From assembly GCA_046331265.1 (NCBI GenBank), contig JAXLRE010000004.1, positions 75,137-139,136 on the forward strand: a DNA stretch of 64,000 nucleotides, read 5' to 3'. Origin of the DNA: JAGPDB01 sp046331265. GTDB lineage: Bacteria; Actinomycetota; Acidimicrobiia; IMCC26256; JAGPDB01. Shown in pieces: positions 34,290-42,730 of this stretch (position 1 is its first letter; each line of letters starts with the position of its first letter). Under the pieces are notes generated by a model. That model was not told the DNA's origin, ran no database searches, and saw only the letters and a list, made by a program, of their open reading frames with translations. The position numbers were made by a program, and so were the translations under genes.

Positions 34290-35966
34290 CTAGCTATTCG
34301 GGCTTTCATCCGCTGAATCATCATGTTTTGACGGAAAGTCGTCGTAACTTTCAAATGTTTCTATCTCTTCAACTTCTGAAAACTCATTGAGGAAACGATG
34401 TAAAATTCGCATTAAGTATTCCAATTTGTTTTGTTGAAAGTCATCCTCAAAATGCATTTCCTCACATTCCTGGATATATATATGCAACTGCTGTCGATCT
34501 GTAAAGATTGGGAATATCCCAGGTAGTTTTCTCACAAGAGCAACTGTCTCTTCTTCTTGTTCTCTTTCCAAATCTCGAAACATTGCTTCAATACTTCCGT
34601 GGCTATTATCTCCCCAGAATGAAGTGACCCTACCCATACCACCAAACATTGGTCTAAGTTCAATAAAGCTTCTTATCCGAGCATATTCAATTCGTTCATC
34701 ATCTTCCGGAGCTGCAAATGGTAATCGGTGAAAATACAGAAAACTTGACCATAGAATAGGGTCTATCTTAGGAAAAAGGTTTTGAGTAACATCATCGACC
34801 TTACTGTCATAGTTAGAAGTGGCAAAGAAAAAACTGGGTCGATCAAATATCCACATTAAATAAGCTTGCAACCAACATAAAACAGGCATTTTCAATGTTT
34901 CATTCTCTAAATGCTCAATAGTTATTAGCCAATTCGACGGAAAGCTTCTCCAGATATTTCTTGAATTTTCTAATTCTCCGTAAATTTGTAGAAAGTTCGT
35001 CGCAAAGTAATCGATAAATGATTTGTTGACTCCATTCCTATCTAGATATTTCGTTACTCCATGAAATAACTGCCATGCACCGTGGTCATATGACATGTCG
35101 TTCTTCATAAGCTCTTCAAAAAGCCTCGCTGCGCTGTCCACAAATGCATATGAACTTGGTTTTTCATTACTCCAGATATTTGAAACCCAAGGCATACAAA
35201 AATCGATAATTGCTGAATGTATCAAGGGGTCACGTAGATCGAATATAGGAACTAACTTTTTGCTTTCATGCCCCTCACCATTAACAATCACCGACTTTGT
35301 GTCACCGAGGTAACCTGTAAAGTCAATTAATAAACGCATTCCAGTAAAATCTTTATCACTCATTTTGTTTAATTGTTCAATAAATATAGGAACATACTGT
35401 CGAACATCAACTATTCCTGGATTGTTTTGCGCATAACTCCAAGTACTCGACCACACGATCTCCATATCTCGCTCAGAAAGTTGACTTAAATATTCATTTC
35501 TCTTAGCTGCACGGTAATTTCCAAGAGGATTGTTTCTAGGCTCATTTGTTGAATACCATTGATAAATCTCAACAAATGCACGAATTAACATAAAAAGACA
35601 TATCAGTTCTAAAAACACCAATACCGTTTGTGCATGTTCAACTTTCCATAAAAAAGGAATAATCCCCATAACAATAAATGAAGCAAAGATCACTTTTGCC
35701 TTGACTACTAAATTGAGAATTACCTGCTTATCCCAAGGAAGTGTCTCTTCATTCATCATGAAGATTGCGACTGGGATCAGGAGAGCTGTCATTAATGCTG
35801 GAAGTCCTATTAAGGCTTCTATGGATATTTTCTCTTTAAATGCGTCATTAGAATTAAATATTGCCTTAGCCAACATATCAATATTAAACGGAAACATAGG
35901 GTAACTTGAATAAGGCATAGTTAGCTTTAAGCTTAGATGTACTGGATGAAAAGATGAAATTTCCAA
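34290..35966 (-). CDS. Unknown 558-residue membrane-anchored protein
   Basis: No family recognised. Residues about 47-70, 83-105 and 111-132 are hydrophobic (ALIGLPALMTALLIPVAIF, ASFIVMGIIPFLW, TVLVFLELICLFMLIRAFV), giving two or three membrane spans near the N-terminus. The remaining about 420 residues are soluble, rich in Trp and aromatic residues, and end in an acidic tail. A start at the second Met (35918) is possible. It lies alone between tRNA-Glu and a 430-bp gene-poor stretch, which fits an acquired gene. Function not assigned. Confidence 0.6.
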   Translation of the reverse strand: MEISSFHPVHLSLKLTMPYSSYPMFPFNIDMLAKAIFNSNDAFKEKISIEALIGLPALMTALLIPVAIFMMNEETLPWDKQVILNLVVKAKVIFASFIVMGIIPFLWKVEHAQTVLVFLELICLFMLIRAFVEIYQWYSTNEPRNNPLGNYRAAKRNEYLSQLSERDMEIVWSSTWSYAQNNPGIVDVRQYVPIFIEQLNKMSDKDFTGMRLLIDFTGYLGDTKSVIVNGEGHESKKLVPIFDLRDPLIHSAIIDFCMPWVSNIWSNEKPSSYAFVDSAARLFEELMKNDMSYDHGAWQLFHGVTKYLDRNGVNKSFIDYFATNFLQIYGELENSRNIWRSFPSNWLITIEHLENETLKMPVLCWLQAYLMWIFDRPSFFFATSNYDSKVDDVTQNLFPKIDPILWSSFLYFHRLPFAAPEDDERIEYARIRSFIELRPMFGGMGRVTSFWGDNSHGSIEAMFRDLEREQEEETVALVRKLPGIFPIFTDRQQLHIYIQECEEMHFEDDFQQNKLEYLMRILHRFLNEFSEVEEIETFESYDDFPSKHDDSADESPNS

Positions 35967-36396
35967 TGCTTCTGCATATGATAATTACTTCTATCTTGCT
36001 ACATTGAGGTTGAAATAAGTTCATGTCTGTTAAGTGGGCCATCTAGAGCTCAATATATAACTTATAAAGATTCAAATCCCGATATTCAGATAGACAGCAA
36101 GAGAAGAAATGAGTAATTCCAATCCTATACGCCCGCAACCTTTAATAACCTGCCGACTCTTCAGTACCATTTACCCACTCTTCAAAGCGGTTCCAATCAT
36201 TTATCTTTTGGGGTGCCACAAATAATGCATCCTCTCATCTACATGTAATTAATGCATGTTTCACAATTGGTCTAGTTAGTATTAACTACTAATTGTTAAA
36301 TTCCCAGTTAAGTATCCAGTTATCACTGGATTACACAATATAGAATGACGAAGCAATCACATCAGATTAAATATTTTGATTTAACAGGAACCGCTC
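35967..36396. other. 430-bp gene-poor region
   Basis: No convincing gene. It holds the upstream regions of the two divergent orphan genes. On the minus strand a 25-codon open stretch (36142-36219) reads like a protein fragment (NDWNRFEEWVNGTEE), perhaps a gene remnant. ggggtgcca at 36211-36219 repeats nine bases of the tRNA-Glu 3' end. Confidence 0.4.
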
Positions 36397-37359
36397 ATGT
36401 CTGCCACCAAACCTGAAATTTTCTGGGGCAGACTAACCCCATCCTTTTTTAAAAGTTGGATATTTGTTTCGATAGTGATGTGCGTTGTTATGATTGGAAC
36501 TTTTCTGAATTCACGTACAGGAGTATATGAAACTTGGAGATATATCGAGGTTGGATGTTTTTCCATTGCTGCCCTAACATTCTTAGGAACTCGCATATGT
36601 AGATCTTCTTATGTTTTAGTAGATGAAATGCTTACCATAAGGCCTGCATTTGGTTTGAAAAAAAATATAGATCTCTCAAGCGTTAAAGCCATTGCAACTT
36701 ACAAACGTTCGGGACGTTTTCGAGGGGGCGTAATAACAACTGCAAGATATTACTGTTTGTGTTACGAAGGAAAGGGAAGGAAAGTAACCTCTGAGACTAG
36801 AAGGAACCTTCCCACACATGTAGACACGACTGAGCTAAAAGAAGTAGCGCTACCCCTAAGCATGATTGACCCGACATTTATGCGAGTATTAGGTAAATAT
36901 GTAGAAAAATATTCAGTCAAAATAAAAAATGCAGATCTAGAATCAAACTTGATTGATGAAGCAAATCAAAAAAATAAAAAACCGACAAAACCTTTACGAC
37001 GAGACATAATATTTCGTAGATATGGTTGGCTAATAACAATAGTTTTCTTGACAATTACTATCGCAGGAATAGTAGGAGAAACAAATTCGTGGAGAATCGC
37101 TAATAAAAAATATATTATTTCTTCTGATGAAATAACCCGAGAATTAGTCAAATTAGCGAATGATAACGTCAACGTACCTCATGAAAAAAAGATCGACTCT
37201 CTATACTGTGATTTTCAACAAAAGACTCCATACAACTGTTCAATATATTTATATGGCCAAAAAGAAGTATATGCAAATGCGTTTATTCTCGACAAAGGTG
37301 AATCAGTTAAAAAGAATGCTAGGTTCATTTATATAAAAGGTACGAACGATAAAAAATAA
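36397..37359 (+). CDS. Membrane protein with possible bacterial PH domain, unknown function
   Basis: 320 residues: two N-terminal hydrophobic segments (FKSWIFVSIVMCVVMIG and an adjacent one around CFSIAALTFLG), a segment like the bacterial PH fold (SSYVLVDEMLTIRPAFGLKKN, then DLSSVKAIATYKRS), a second membrane helix (YGWLITIVFLTITIAGIVG) and an extracytoplasmic C-terminal domain with two cysteines (YCDFQQKTPYNCSIY). The PH call is by pattern only. Adjacent to the 558-residue orphan on the opposite strand. Confidence 0.5.
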   Translation: MSATKPEIFWGRLTPSFFKSWIFVSIVMCVVMIGTFLNSRTGVYETWRYIEVGCFSIAALTFLGTRICRSSYVLVDEMLTIRPAFGLKKNIDLSSVKAIATYKRSGRFRGGVITTARYYCLCYEGKGRKVTSETRRNLPTHVDTTELKEVALPLSMIDPTFMRVLGKYVEKYSVKIKNADLESNLIDEANQKNKKPTKPLRRDIIFRRYGWLITIVFLTITIAGIVGETNSWRIANKKYIISSDEITRELVKLANDNVNVPHEKKIDSLYCDFQQKTPYNCSIYLYGQKEVYANAFILDKGESVKKNARFIYIKGTNDKK

Positions 37360-37379
37360 TGTCGTGCCAAATTAAGACT

Positions 37380-38138
37380 TCAATTACTGCGAACAAATTC
37401 ACGTAAAAGACATCTTCGATTTTCTATATCGTCGCCAAGTTCAAATGCTGTTCGACCGTGAAGCACTTTACGATTCTTTATAACAAGCACATCGCCCGGA
37501 TCCAACACTACAGACGTTTCTACTCGCTCACATTCTTGTTCGAATCTTAAAAGTGCTTCTCTATGCTCATCAGTAGGTGCAACATCTACCATCTCATCAA
37601 AATCTGCAGCAAAATCAAATGAGCCGTCGATTCCTGTTTTGATTACTGGAATGTTTCTAGCAATAATCGCACGTTGAGACCTACCTGCATTAGCTGCAAA
37701 AGCTTCAGCTTCACAAACAGAAAATACTTCTTGCTGCAAAAGTTCAATTTCTTCAGGTGTTAGATGCTCTAATGCAGCTAATGGATCAGCAAGAAGAGTT
37801 CCAGCTTTCTCTTCATTATTAACACAACCAATCACTAAAAAGTCAGGTTCGTTTACTTCCCCAGGATTTTCTGTATGAAGCCTCAGCTTTGTTTTATATC
37901 CGCTGCTGGATTGATCAGGTGCAGTTTCTTTAGGTCTAATAACTTGAACTAGGTCAGGTGATTCTTTAGGTTCCAAAATAGGCACACCCATATATTCAGC
38001 TACCTGCTGAACAACAACCATTAATTGACTTGGATCGGTTACTCCACTTTGAACCAATAAATATGTGAGAGAGCTTTCAGGAAAATTACGCGACAACGCT
38101 TCAAGTGCTACACCATTCCTTGGCTGAATTTTCCTCAT
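37380..38138 (-). CDS. Fe(II)/2-oxoglutarate oxygenase, clavaminate synthase/TauD-like
   Basis: 252-residue non-heme iron oxygenase. Metal ligands fit H-x-E...H: LRLHTENPGEVNEPDFLVIG with His and Glu, and the distal His in DVLVIKNRKVLHGRTAF; the 2-oxoglutarate Arg is likely in the final RRCLLREFVR. The H-x-E pair places it with clavaminate synthase and asparagine or arginine hydroxylases, which act on free or carrier-bound amino acids. Substrate unknown. Preceded on the same strand by a 42-residue membrane protein gene and the LPVTG surface protein. Confidence 0.8.
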   Translation of the reverse strand: MRKIQPRNGVALEALSRNFPESSLTYLLVQSGVTDPSQLMVVVQQVAEYMGVPILEPKESPDLVQVIRPKETAPDQSSSGYKTKLRLHTENPGEVNEPDFLVIGCVNNEEKAGTLLADPLAALEHLTPEEIELLQQEVFSVCEAEAFAANAGRSQRAIIARNIPVIKTGIDGSFDFAADFDEMVDVAPTDEHREALLRFEQECERVETSVVLDPGDVLVIKNRKVLHGRTAFELGDDIENRRCLLREFVRSN

Positions 38139-38175
38139 GGAAACAGTGTACTTAATCTATAAATTATCTAATTAA

Positions 38176-38304
38176 TTATTTAGACCTTTTTCGATATTTC
38201 ACAAACAACACAACAGCATATACAAGTAAAACAATAACAACTACCGGGAATAATCGAACCAAAAGATTGGGTCCAGACTCTGAAGCAGGCGCCAATATAT
38301 ACAT
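38176..38304 (-). CDS. Putative 42-residue single-span membrane protein
   Basis: ATG at 38304, stop at 38176-38178. The product begins MYILAPASESGPNLLVRLF, has one strong membrane helix (VVVIVLLVYAVVLFV) and ends KYRKRSK, so it should sit N-out, C-in. It lies 43 bp after the LPVTG gene and 37 bp before the oxygenase gene on the same strand. The well-formed topology favours a real gene. Confidence 0.5.
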   Translation of the reverse strand: MYILAPASESGPNLLVRLFPVVVIVLLVYAVVLFVKYRKRSK

Positions 38305-38347
38305 GCAACAATGATACAGGTTTAAAAATTGGGCAGGTGTGCAGTTA

Positions 38348-39820
38348 TTAAGCAGTTACAGTTTTTCTTGTACTTTTTTTCACGCCGTATCCGATTGTTA
38401 GTAGAAGTAGTGATGTGATTAGTAGTGTTGGATCGAAACCTGTAACAGGTAACGAACCAGCAGCTGTTGCGCTATCAGCAAAACGTATCGTGTTAATACC
38501 TAAAACCTGAGTCGCATTCTGAACAGCTGAATAATCCTGAATCTGATTCAACTTCAAATTCAAAGTAGCAGAACTATTCCTAGCAATACCAGAAACACGA
38601 ACTTCCCACGTATAATCATCAACCTGAGTAAAACCAGAAATAGAACCAGAACCAACAAGATCAATATCACCAGTCGTAAAACTAGGAGCATAAATCAACT
38701 TATTAAACACAACCCTAAAACAAGCATTACCATCAGAAGTAGTAGAACCCTGACCAGGACAAGGATTAACAGTCACCTGCAAAGCAGAAGGATCATAATC
38801 TAAGAAAAAGATGTTGTTGTTTCCTTCACTTTCAAAGTAATTTTTAATATTTTCTCCACGAGAAAGTACGCCAAACATTTCTGCAGTATCAGGATCGTTA
38901 CCTTCAAGAATACCTACAACTTGAGTACTTCCTGATGCGATTCCTGCACCTGCAATAATTCTTATCTTGAAAGGATATATCTTGCTTGCATCTGCTGGAA
39001 GTGGACCATCTGGAGTTGATAGTTGACAAACAACAACTTCACGTCCAGCATAATCTTCTAAACCTGGAAAGTTTATTTGATTACCTAAATACAAACCGCC
39101 ATTACATGCACTTACATCAATACCATCAGAAGTGTCTAGATCTTCTGCACTAACAAATGATGCACCTTCTGGAAGTGTAAATGCAAAAATGAAGAAATCC
39201 TCATTTACATACGCACCAGGACCTAAATTGCGAACGTCAACGTTGTAGTCAACTTGATCTGTTGCAGATATGGAACCTGTAGTTGCAAGACGAGCTGTAG
39301 CTTCAACATCTGGTGGTGCAGCAATAGTTACAGGCGTATAATTTTGTGATGGTCCACCAGTTTCAGCATTGTTATCCGAATCGGTAGTAGAAACAACACT
39401 TATATATGCATTTACTGTTTCACCTATAGAACCAGTTGTGTGGCCAAAAGCACTTAAAGATATACAGTCTGGGTTATTACCGCCAGGTCCGTCAGTATCA
39501 GGAACAAGTGTTCCAGTCCAAGTATTTGTGTTGACATCTATAGAACCAAATCCATTTTGTGGAGCACCATCAAATGGTGGTGTATAGATATCATCAACGA
39601 CAAAGTTGGTAGCTGTGAATTCAAACGTAATTGATGTAATCGTACGGGTAGTGCTGTCGTTACATGCCCTGTAGCTATACGCAGTACCATTAAAACTTGA
39701 ACTTACATTTTGTAAAGAAATGTCTTCATTGTTTGCAGCACTGGCACTAGCTAAGGTCGCAATCTGTAAACCTATCATTACTGCAAAAACTAGGAATATA
39801 TGTAAAGCCTTATTTTTCAT
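38348..39820 (-). CDS. LPVTG-anchored surface protein
   Basis: 490-residue sortase substrate. The ATG at 39820 follows cagggag; the signal peptide is HIFLVFAVMIGLQIATLA with cleavage near ASASA. The C-terminus has LPVTGFDP, then ITSLLLLTIGYG and a basic tail, the complete cell-wall sorting signal. Between them are beta-rich repeats of the type seen in adhesins: a segment with VDYNVDVRNLGPGA (DUF11-like) and a cysteine-bearing segment NPCPGQG...NACF. Codons from about 38500 to 38800 are strongly G/T-rich in contrast to the rest, suggesting an acquired domain. Function: likely cell surface or adhesion. Confidence 0.85.
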   Translation of the reverse strand: MKNKALHIFLVFAVMIGLQIATLASASAANNEDISLQNVSSSFNGTAYSYRACNDSTTRTITSITFEFTATNFVVDDIYTPPFDGAPQNGFGSIDVNTNTWTGTLVPDTDGPGGNNPDCISLSAFGHTTGSIGETVNAYISVVSTTDSDNNAETGGPSQNYTPVTIAAPPDVEATARLATTGSISATDQVDYNVDVRNLGPGAYVNEDFFIFAFTLPEGASFVSAEDLDTSDGIDVSACNGGLYLGNQINFPGLEDYAGREVVVCQLSTPDGPLPADASKIYPFKIRIIAGAGIASGSTQVVGILEGNDPDTAEMFGVLSRGENIKNYFESEGNNNIFFLDYDPSALQVTVNPCPGQGSTTSDGNACFRVVFNKLIYAPSFTTGDIDLVGSGSISGFTQVDDYTWEVRVSGIARNSSATLNLKLNQIQDYSAVQNATQVLGINTIRFADSATAAGSLPVTGFDPTLLITSLLLLTIGYGVKKSTRKTVTA

Positions 39821-40011
39821 AGCACTCCCTGTAAAAGAACATAATTCCATATCGTCGGGTTCGACCAGTTTCATTATGGTCTATTAGAACTATTTTTCCT
39901 TGTAACAGATAAATCTCTACACGCTGTTAAGCGAAACAAGTAGATATTGGCGAAATATGTTGAGCCAAGTAGGCCTCAAGTCGGAGTTTCAACTAGAGTA
40001 TTTTCCCTTAA

Positions 40012-40086
40012 GGTCCCGTGGTGAAGTCTGGAGTTCACGCCGCCCTGTCAAGGCGGAGGCCGCGGGTTCAAATCCCGTCGGGACCG
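40012..40086 (+). tRNA. tRNA-Asp (anticodon GUC)
   Basis: Acceptor ggtcccg/cgggacc, D-arm gtga/tcac, anticodon stem ccgcc/ggcgg around ctgtcaa giving GUC, T-arm gcggg/cccgt with ttcaaat. No CCA encoded. Confidence 0.94.
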
Positions 40087-40090
40087 CTTC

Positions 40091-40114
40091 ACAACAAATC
40101 ACAAGGTTTGTTGT
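40091..40114 (+). other. Hairpin between tRNA-Asp and tRNA-Phe
   Basis: acaacaaa and tttgttgt are exact complements around tcacaagg, an 8-bp stem in the 32-bp spacer. Probably aids processing of the two-tRNA transcript or acts as a weak terminator. Confidence 0.5.
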
Positions 40115-40118
40115 GTGT

Positions 40119-40191
40119 GGCCAGGTAGCTCAGTCGGCAGAGCACACGCCTGAAAAGCGTGGGGTCACCGGATCGACGCCGGTCCTGGCCA
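40119..40191 (+). tRNA. tRNA-Phe (anticodon GAA)
   Basis: Acceptor ggccagg/cctggcc, D-arm gctc/gagc, anticodon stem cacgc/gcgtg around ctgaaaa giving GAA, T-arm accgg/ccggt with atcgacg. No CCA encoded. Confidence 0.94.
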
Positions 40192-40197
40192 CAACTT

Positions 40198-41109
40198 TTA
40201 CAAAGTACTTTTTGCTTTATTTTCGCGACCCCAAAAAGCAAAAAAGAAAACTCCAAATATCATCACTAACGAACCAATAAAAGTTTCAATTCGATAGCTT
40301 TCGTTTAAAGTTAAATATGCAACAATTGGTGTAATAACTATATGCAATTGGGCAATAATGATTGCTTCGTTTGCATGTAATTTTTCTACTGCAGCCACTA
40401 CCATTTTCACTGAGTACCAAAAACATATTCCTGCAAAAATTGGGTATATGTAATCTTTAATGTCTACATTCATTTCGGGCCTGAAAATCAATAGAAAGAT
40501 AATGCAGCAGGCTAGACCAACAGTCAGTCTTGTATTCGCAATAAAACTTGAACTGAAATTCTTTGTTAAAAGCTTCATGTATGAATTTGTAAATCCAATT
40601 ACAGTTGCTGCGCCTAAAATTATTAAGTCTCCTGCCACAAGTTTCAATGAATTAAATCCAACGACTGCAATATACAACCCAAAAATTGTCATAAGCATAA
40701 AAACCAGTTGCTTAGGAATAAGCTTTCTTTTCAATAGTATCCATGAAAAAATCGCTGTTGGTACAAAGTTTGAGCCCATGATTACTGAAGCATTTGCGGC
40801 ACTTGTATGTCTTTGTCCGACTGCTAATAAAGCAAAACTAATTGTTGCGAGTAACCCATTTAAGATTAAACCTTTTGACTTTGTTATAACAGATTTAATG
40901 TTTTCACCATCAAAGTTACGACTGTACGATTTTGATATTGCGATTTCTATAAACCCACACAAACCAGCAGTCAATAAATAAATAGGAACATATGATGAAG
41001 GTTCGAATTTTGTTTTTAAATAAGCAGCTCTAGTAGTAAGCACATATCCCGATGCTAACGCTGCCACCATAAAAGCATTGAAATAACCTGATTTAATTAT
41101 TCTTTTCAT
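40198..41109 (-). CDS. EamA-like (DMT) transporter
   Basis: 303-residue membrane protein with about ten helices. The second-half EamA features are read in YSVKMVVAAVEKLHANEAIIIAQLH and VAYLTLNESYRIETFIGSLVM. Distinct from the EamA protein at 15.6 kb. Substrate unknown. Its last codons lie just 7 bp from tRNA-Phe. Confidence 0.82.
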   Translation of the reverse strand: MKRIIKSGYFNAFMVAALASGYVLTTRAAYLKTKFEPSSYVPIYLLTAGLCGFIEIAISKSYSRNFDGENIKSVITKSKGLILNGLLATISFALLAVGQRHTSAANASVIMGSNFVPTAIFSWILLKRKLIPKQLVFMLMTIFGLYIAVVGFNSLKLVAGDLIILGAATVIGFTNSYMKLLTKNFSSSFIANTRLTVGLACCIIFLLIFRPEMNVDIKDYIYPIFAGICFWYSVKMVVAAVEKLHANEAIIIAQLHIVITPIVAYLTLNESYRIETFIGSLVMIFGVFFFAFWGRENKAKSTL

Positions 41110-41114
41110 CTCAT

Positions 41115-41148
41115 CAAAAAAGCTGCCATGCCCCCAGCATGACAGCTT
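41115..41148 (-). terminator. Rho-independent terminator after bldC
   Basis: On the minus strand a 12-bp stem (aagctgtcatgc with gcatggcagctt, one G-U) closes a five-base loop and runs straight into a T-tract. It lies 52 bp past the bldC stop and just upstream of the EamA start. Confidence 0.85.
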
Positions 41149-41200
41149 AAGTATTCATTTCGTTCTGCACTACCTACACGAGTAGAGCGGAACTAATAAA

Positions 41201-41401
41201 TTATATTTCTGATTCTTCTTCTACAGAAGCTAAGAAATCTTTGATTTCAGATGCTTTAAATCTGCGGTGACCACCAAGTGTTCTAATGGCAGATATTTTT
41301 CCTGAACGAGCCCAACGTGTAACCGTTTTAGGGTTAACTCTAAACATTGCTGCTACTTCTGAAGGAGTCAATAATGCTTCTTCGTCGTAATTGGTCGCCA
41401 T
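41201..41401 (-). CDS. bldC: BldC-like MerR-family DNA-binding protein
   Basis: 66-residue protein made of a single winged-HTH domain: LTPSEVAAMFRVNPKTVTRW and ARSGKISAIRTLGGHRRFK, the near-invariant BldC core. In Streptomyces BldC delays sporulation by cooperative binding at promoters. The start at 41401 follows aggggatcc; an upstream frame start would add ten basic residues without a ribosome-binding site. A strong terminator follows. A 6-bp-stem hairpin lies in the leader. Confidence 0.95.
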   Translation of the reverse strand: MATNYDEEALLTPSEVAAMFRVNPKTVTRWARSGKISAIRTLGGHRRFKASEIKDFLASVEEESEI

Positions 41402-41426
41402 GGATCCCCTTTTCCTTTTGTGTACT

Positions 41427-41444
41427 CTCACCCTTTTCGGTGAG
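41427..41444 (-). promoter_or_regulatory. Leader hairpin upstream of bldC
   Basis: ctcacc and ggtgag pair around a six-base loop, 25 bp upstream of the bldC ATG. It might modulate translation. No known riboswitch. Confidence 0.3.
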
Positions 41445-41672
41445 TTCCGTGTAACTTACTAGTTTTTTACCAACCCGTAAATCATAGCCTACAAGTGCAT
41501 TGTGGCGCCAATGTGAGCATTGTCCTATTTTCTATATTTTTGCACCATTTAAAAAAAGTTTATAAAACAACGCTTTAAGCAGGATAAATACAAATAAATT
41601 TCAAAAATCGATGTAATAAATATTTCAAAAAAATTTAGTAGACATTGCCCACTTTAAGTGACAAATCGTACT

Positions 41673-42719
41673 TTAACGCAAGATAGTCTTTCCTGCCCCA
41701 TTTTCAACAATACCTATTTTATACCCTGTTCTGTTATTTAAATCACATATGTTTAGAACATCATCAACATACTCTGATGGAACAATGCAGACATATCCAA
41801 TTCCTAAATTAAATACTTTTTCCATTTCAGAATCAGAAATGTTTCCAGTGCGTTGAATCTCATTAAAAATTTCTGGACGCTTCCATGAGTTTTTATCGAC
41901 AATAGCATCTAGTGAATTATTTAACACACGAACAACATTACCGGCGATTCCTCCTCCGGTTATATGTGCACATGCATGAACATCAATATCGCTCTTAAAA
42001 ATAGTTTGCATTACAGGAGAATACAAAACGCTTGGCCTAAGTAGCTCTTCTCCTAAAGAAACATCAGCACCTACCCAAGCAGGTTCATCGAGATTTCTTT
42101 TCGCGCTATTTATAAATGTATCTCGAACCAACGTATAACCATTCGCTCTGATACCTGGTGAATCAATACCAATAATTACATCGCCAGCTTGAACGTTTTT
42201 CGGCAAAATATTATCTCTCTCAACAACACCAACGGCTGTTCCCGACAAATCAAAATGTCCAGGTTCAATTAAATCAGGATGTTCAGACATTTCTCCGCCG
42301 ACTAAAGCAACACCTGCTTCAACACACGCACTAGCCACACCAGCAATAAGCTGTTCCATCATTTCTGGAACAAGTTTTCCTACAGAAACATAATCCAAAA
42401 AGAACAATGGCTTCGCGCCTTGTGCAGCGACATCGTCAACGTTGCTTGCAACAAGATCGTAACCTATGGTGTCATACTTACCAATCATGGAAGCAATTTC
42501 ACTTTTTGTTCCTACACCGTCTGTTCCAGAAACTAAAACTGGATTTTTATAATGTGTTGGATCAAACGCATAACATCCACCAAAACTTGTTTCACCAGAA
42601 GATAAAACATTTTCGTTGTATGTAGATTTAACATGGCTTTGTATTCTTCTCACAGATTCATCGCCTGCTTCAATATTTACAGCATATGTTAAACCTGAAT
42701 TATTTTCGTTAGATTCCAA
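41673..42719 (-). CDS. purM: Phosphoribosylformylglycinamidine cyclo-ligase
   Basis: AIR synthetase, fifth step of purine synthesis. Blocks: TSFGGCYAFD, VLVSGTDGVGTKSEIA, YDLVASNVDDVAAQGAKPLF, HITGGGIAGNVVRVL. Its 348 residues match. It follows purF by 11 bp. Some 240 bp without a gene separate its end from bldC; this holds the bldC promoter and A+T-rich DNA with no terminator I can identify. Confidence 0.97.
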   Translation of the reverse strand: MESNENNSGLTYAVNIEAGDESVRRIQSHVKSTYNENVLSSGETSFGGCYAFDPTHYKNPVLVSGTDGVGTKSEIASMIGKYDTIGYDLVASNVDDVAAQGAKPLFFLDYVSVGKLVPEMMEQLIAGVASACVEAGVALVGGEMSEHPDLIEPGHFDLSGTAVGVVERDNILPKNVQAGDVIIGIDSPGIRANGYTLVRDTFINSAKRNLDEPAWVGADVSLGEELLRPSVLYSPVMQTIFKSDIDVHACAHITGGGIAGNVVRVLNNSLDAIVDKNSWKRPEIFNEIQRTGNISDSEMEKVFNLGIGYVCIVPSEYVDDVLNICDLNNRTGYKIGIVENGAGKTILR

Positions 42720-42730
42720 AATTATCCCTT

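Noticed and set aside
36066..36080. attcaaatcccg resembling a tRNA T-arm
   Set aside because: No pairing acceptor, D-arm or anticodon arm around it; likely chance.
36106..36222. 38-codon plus-strand frame in the gene-poor stretch
   Set aside because: No ribosome site or family and it runs opposite the better-looking minus-strand fragment.
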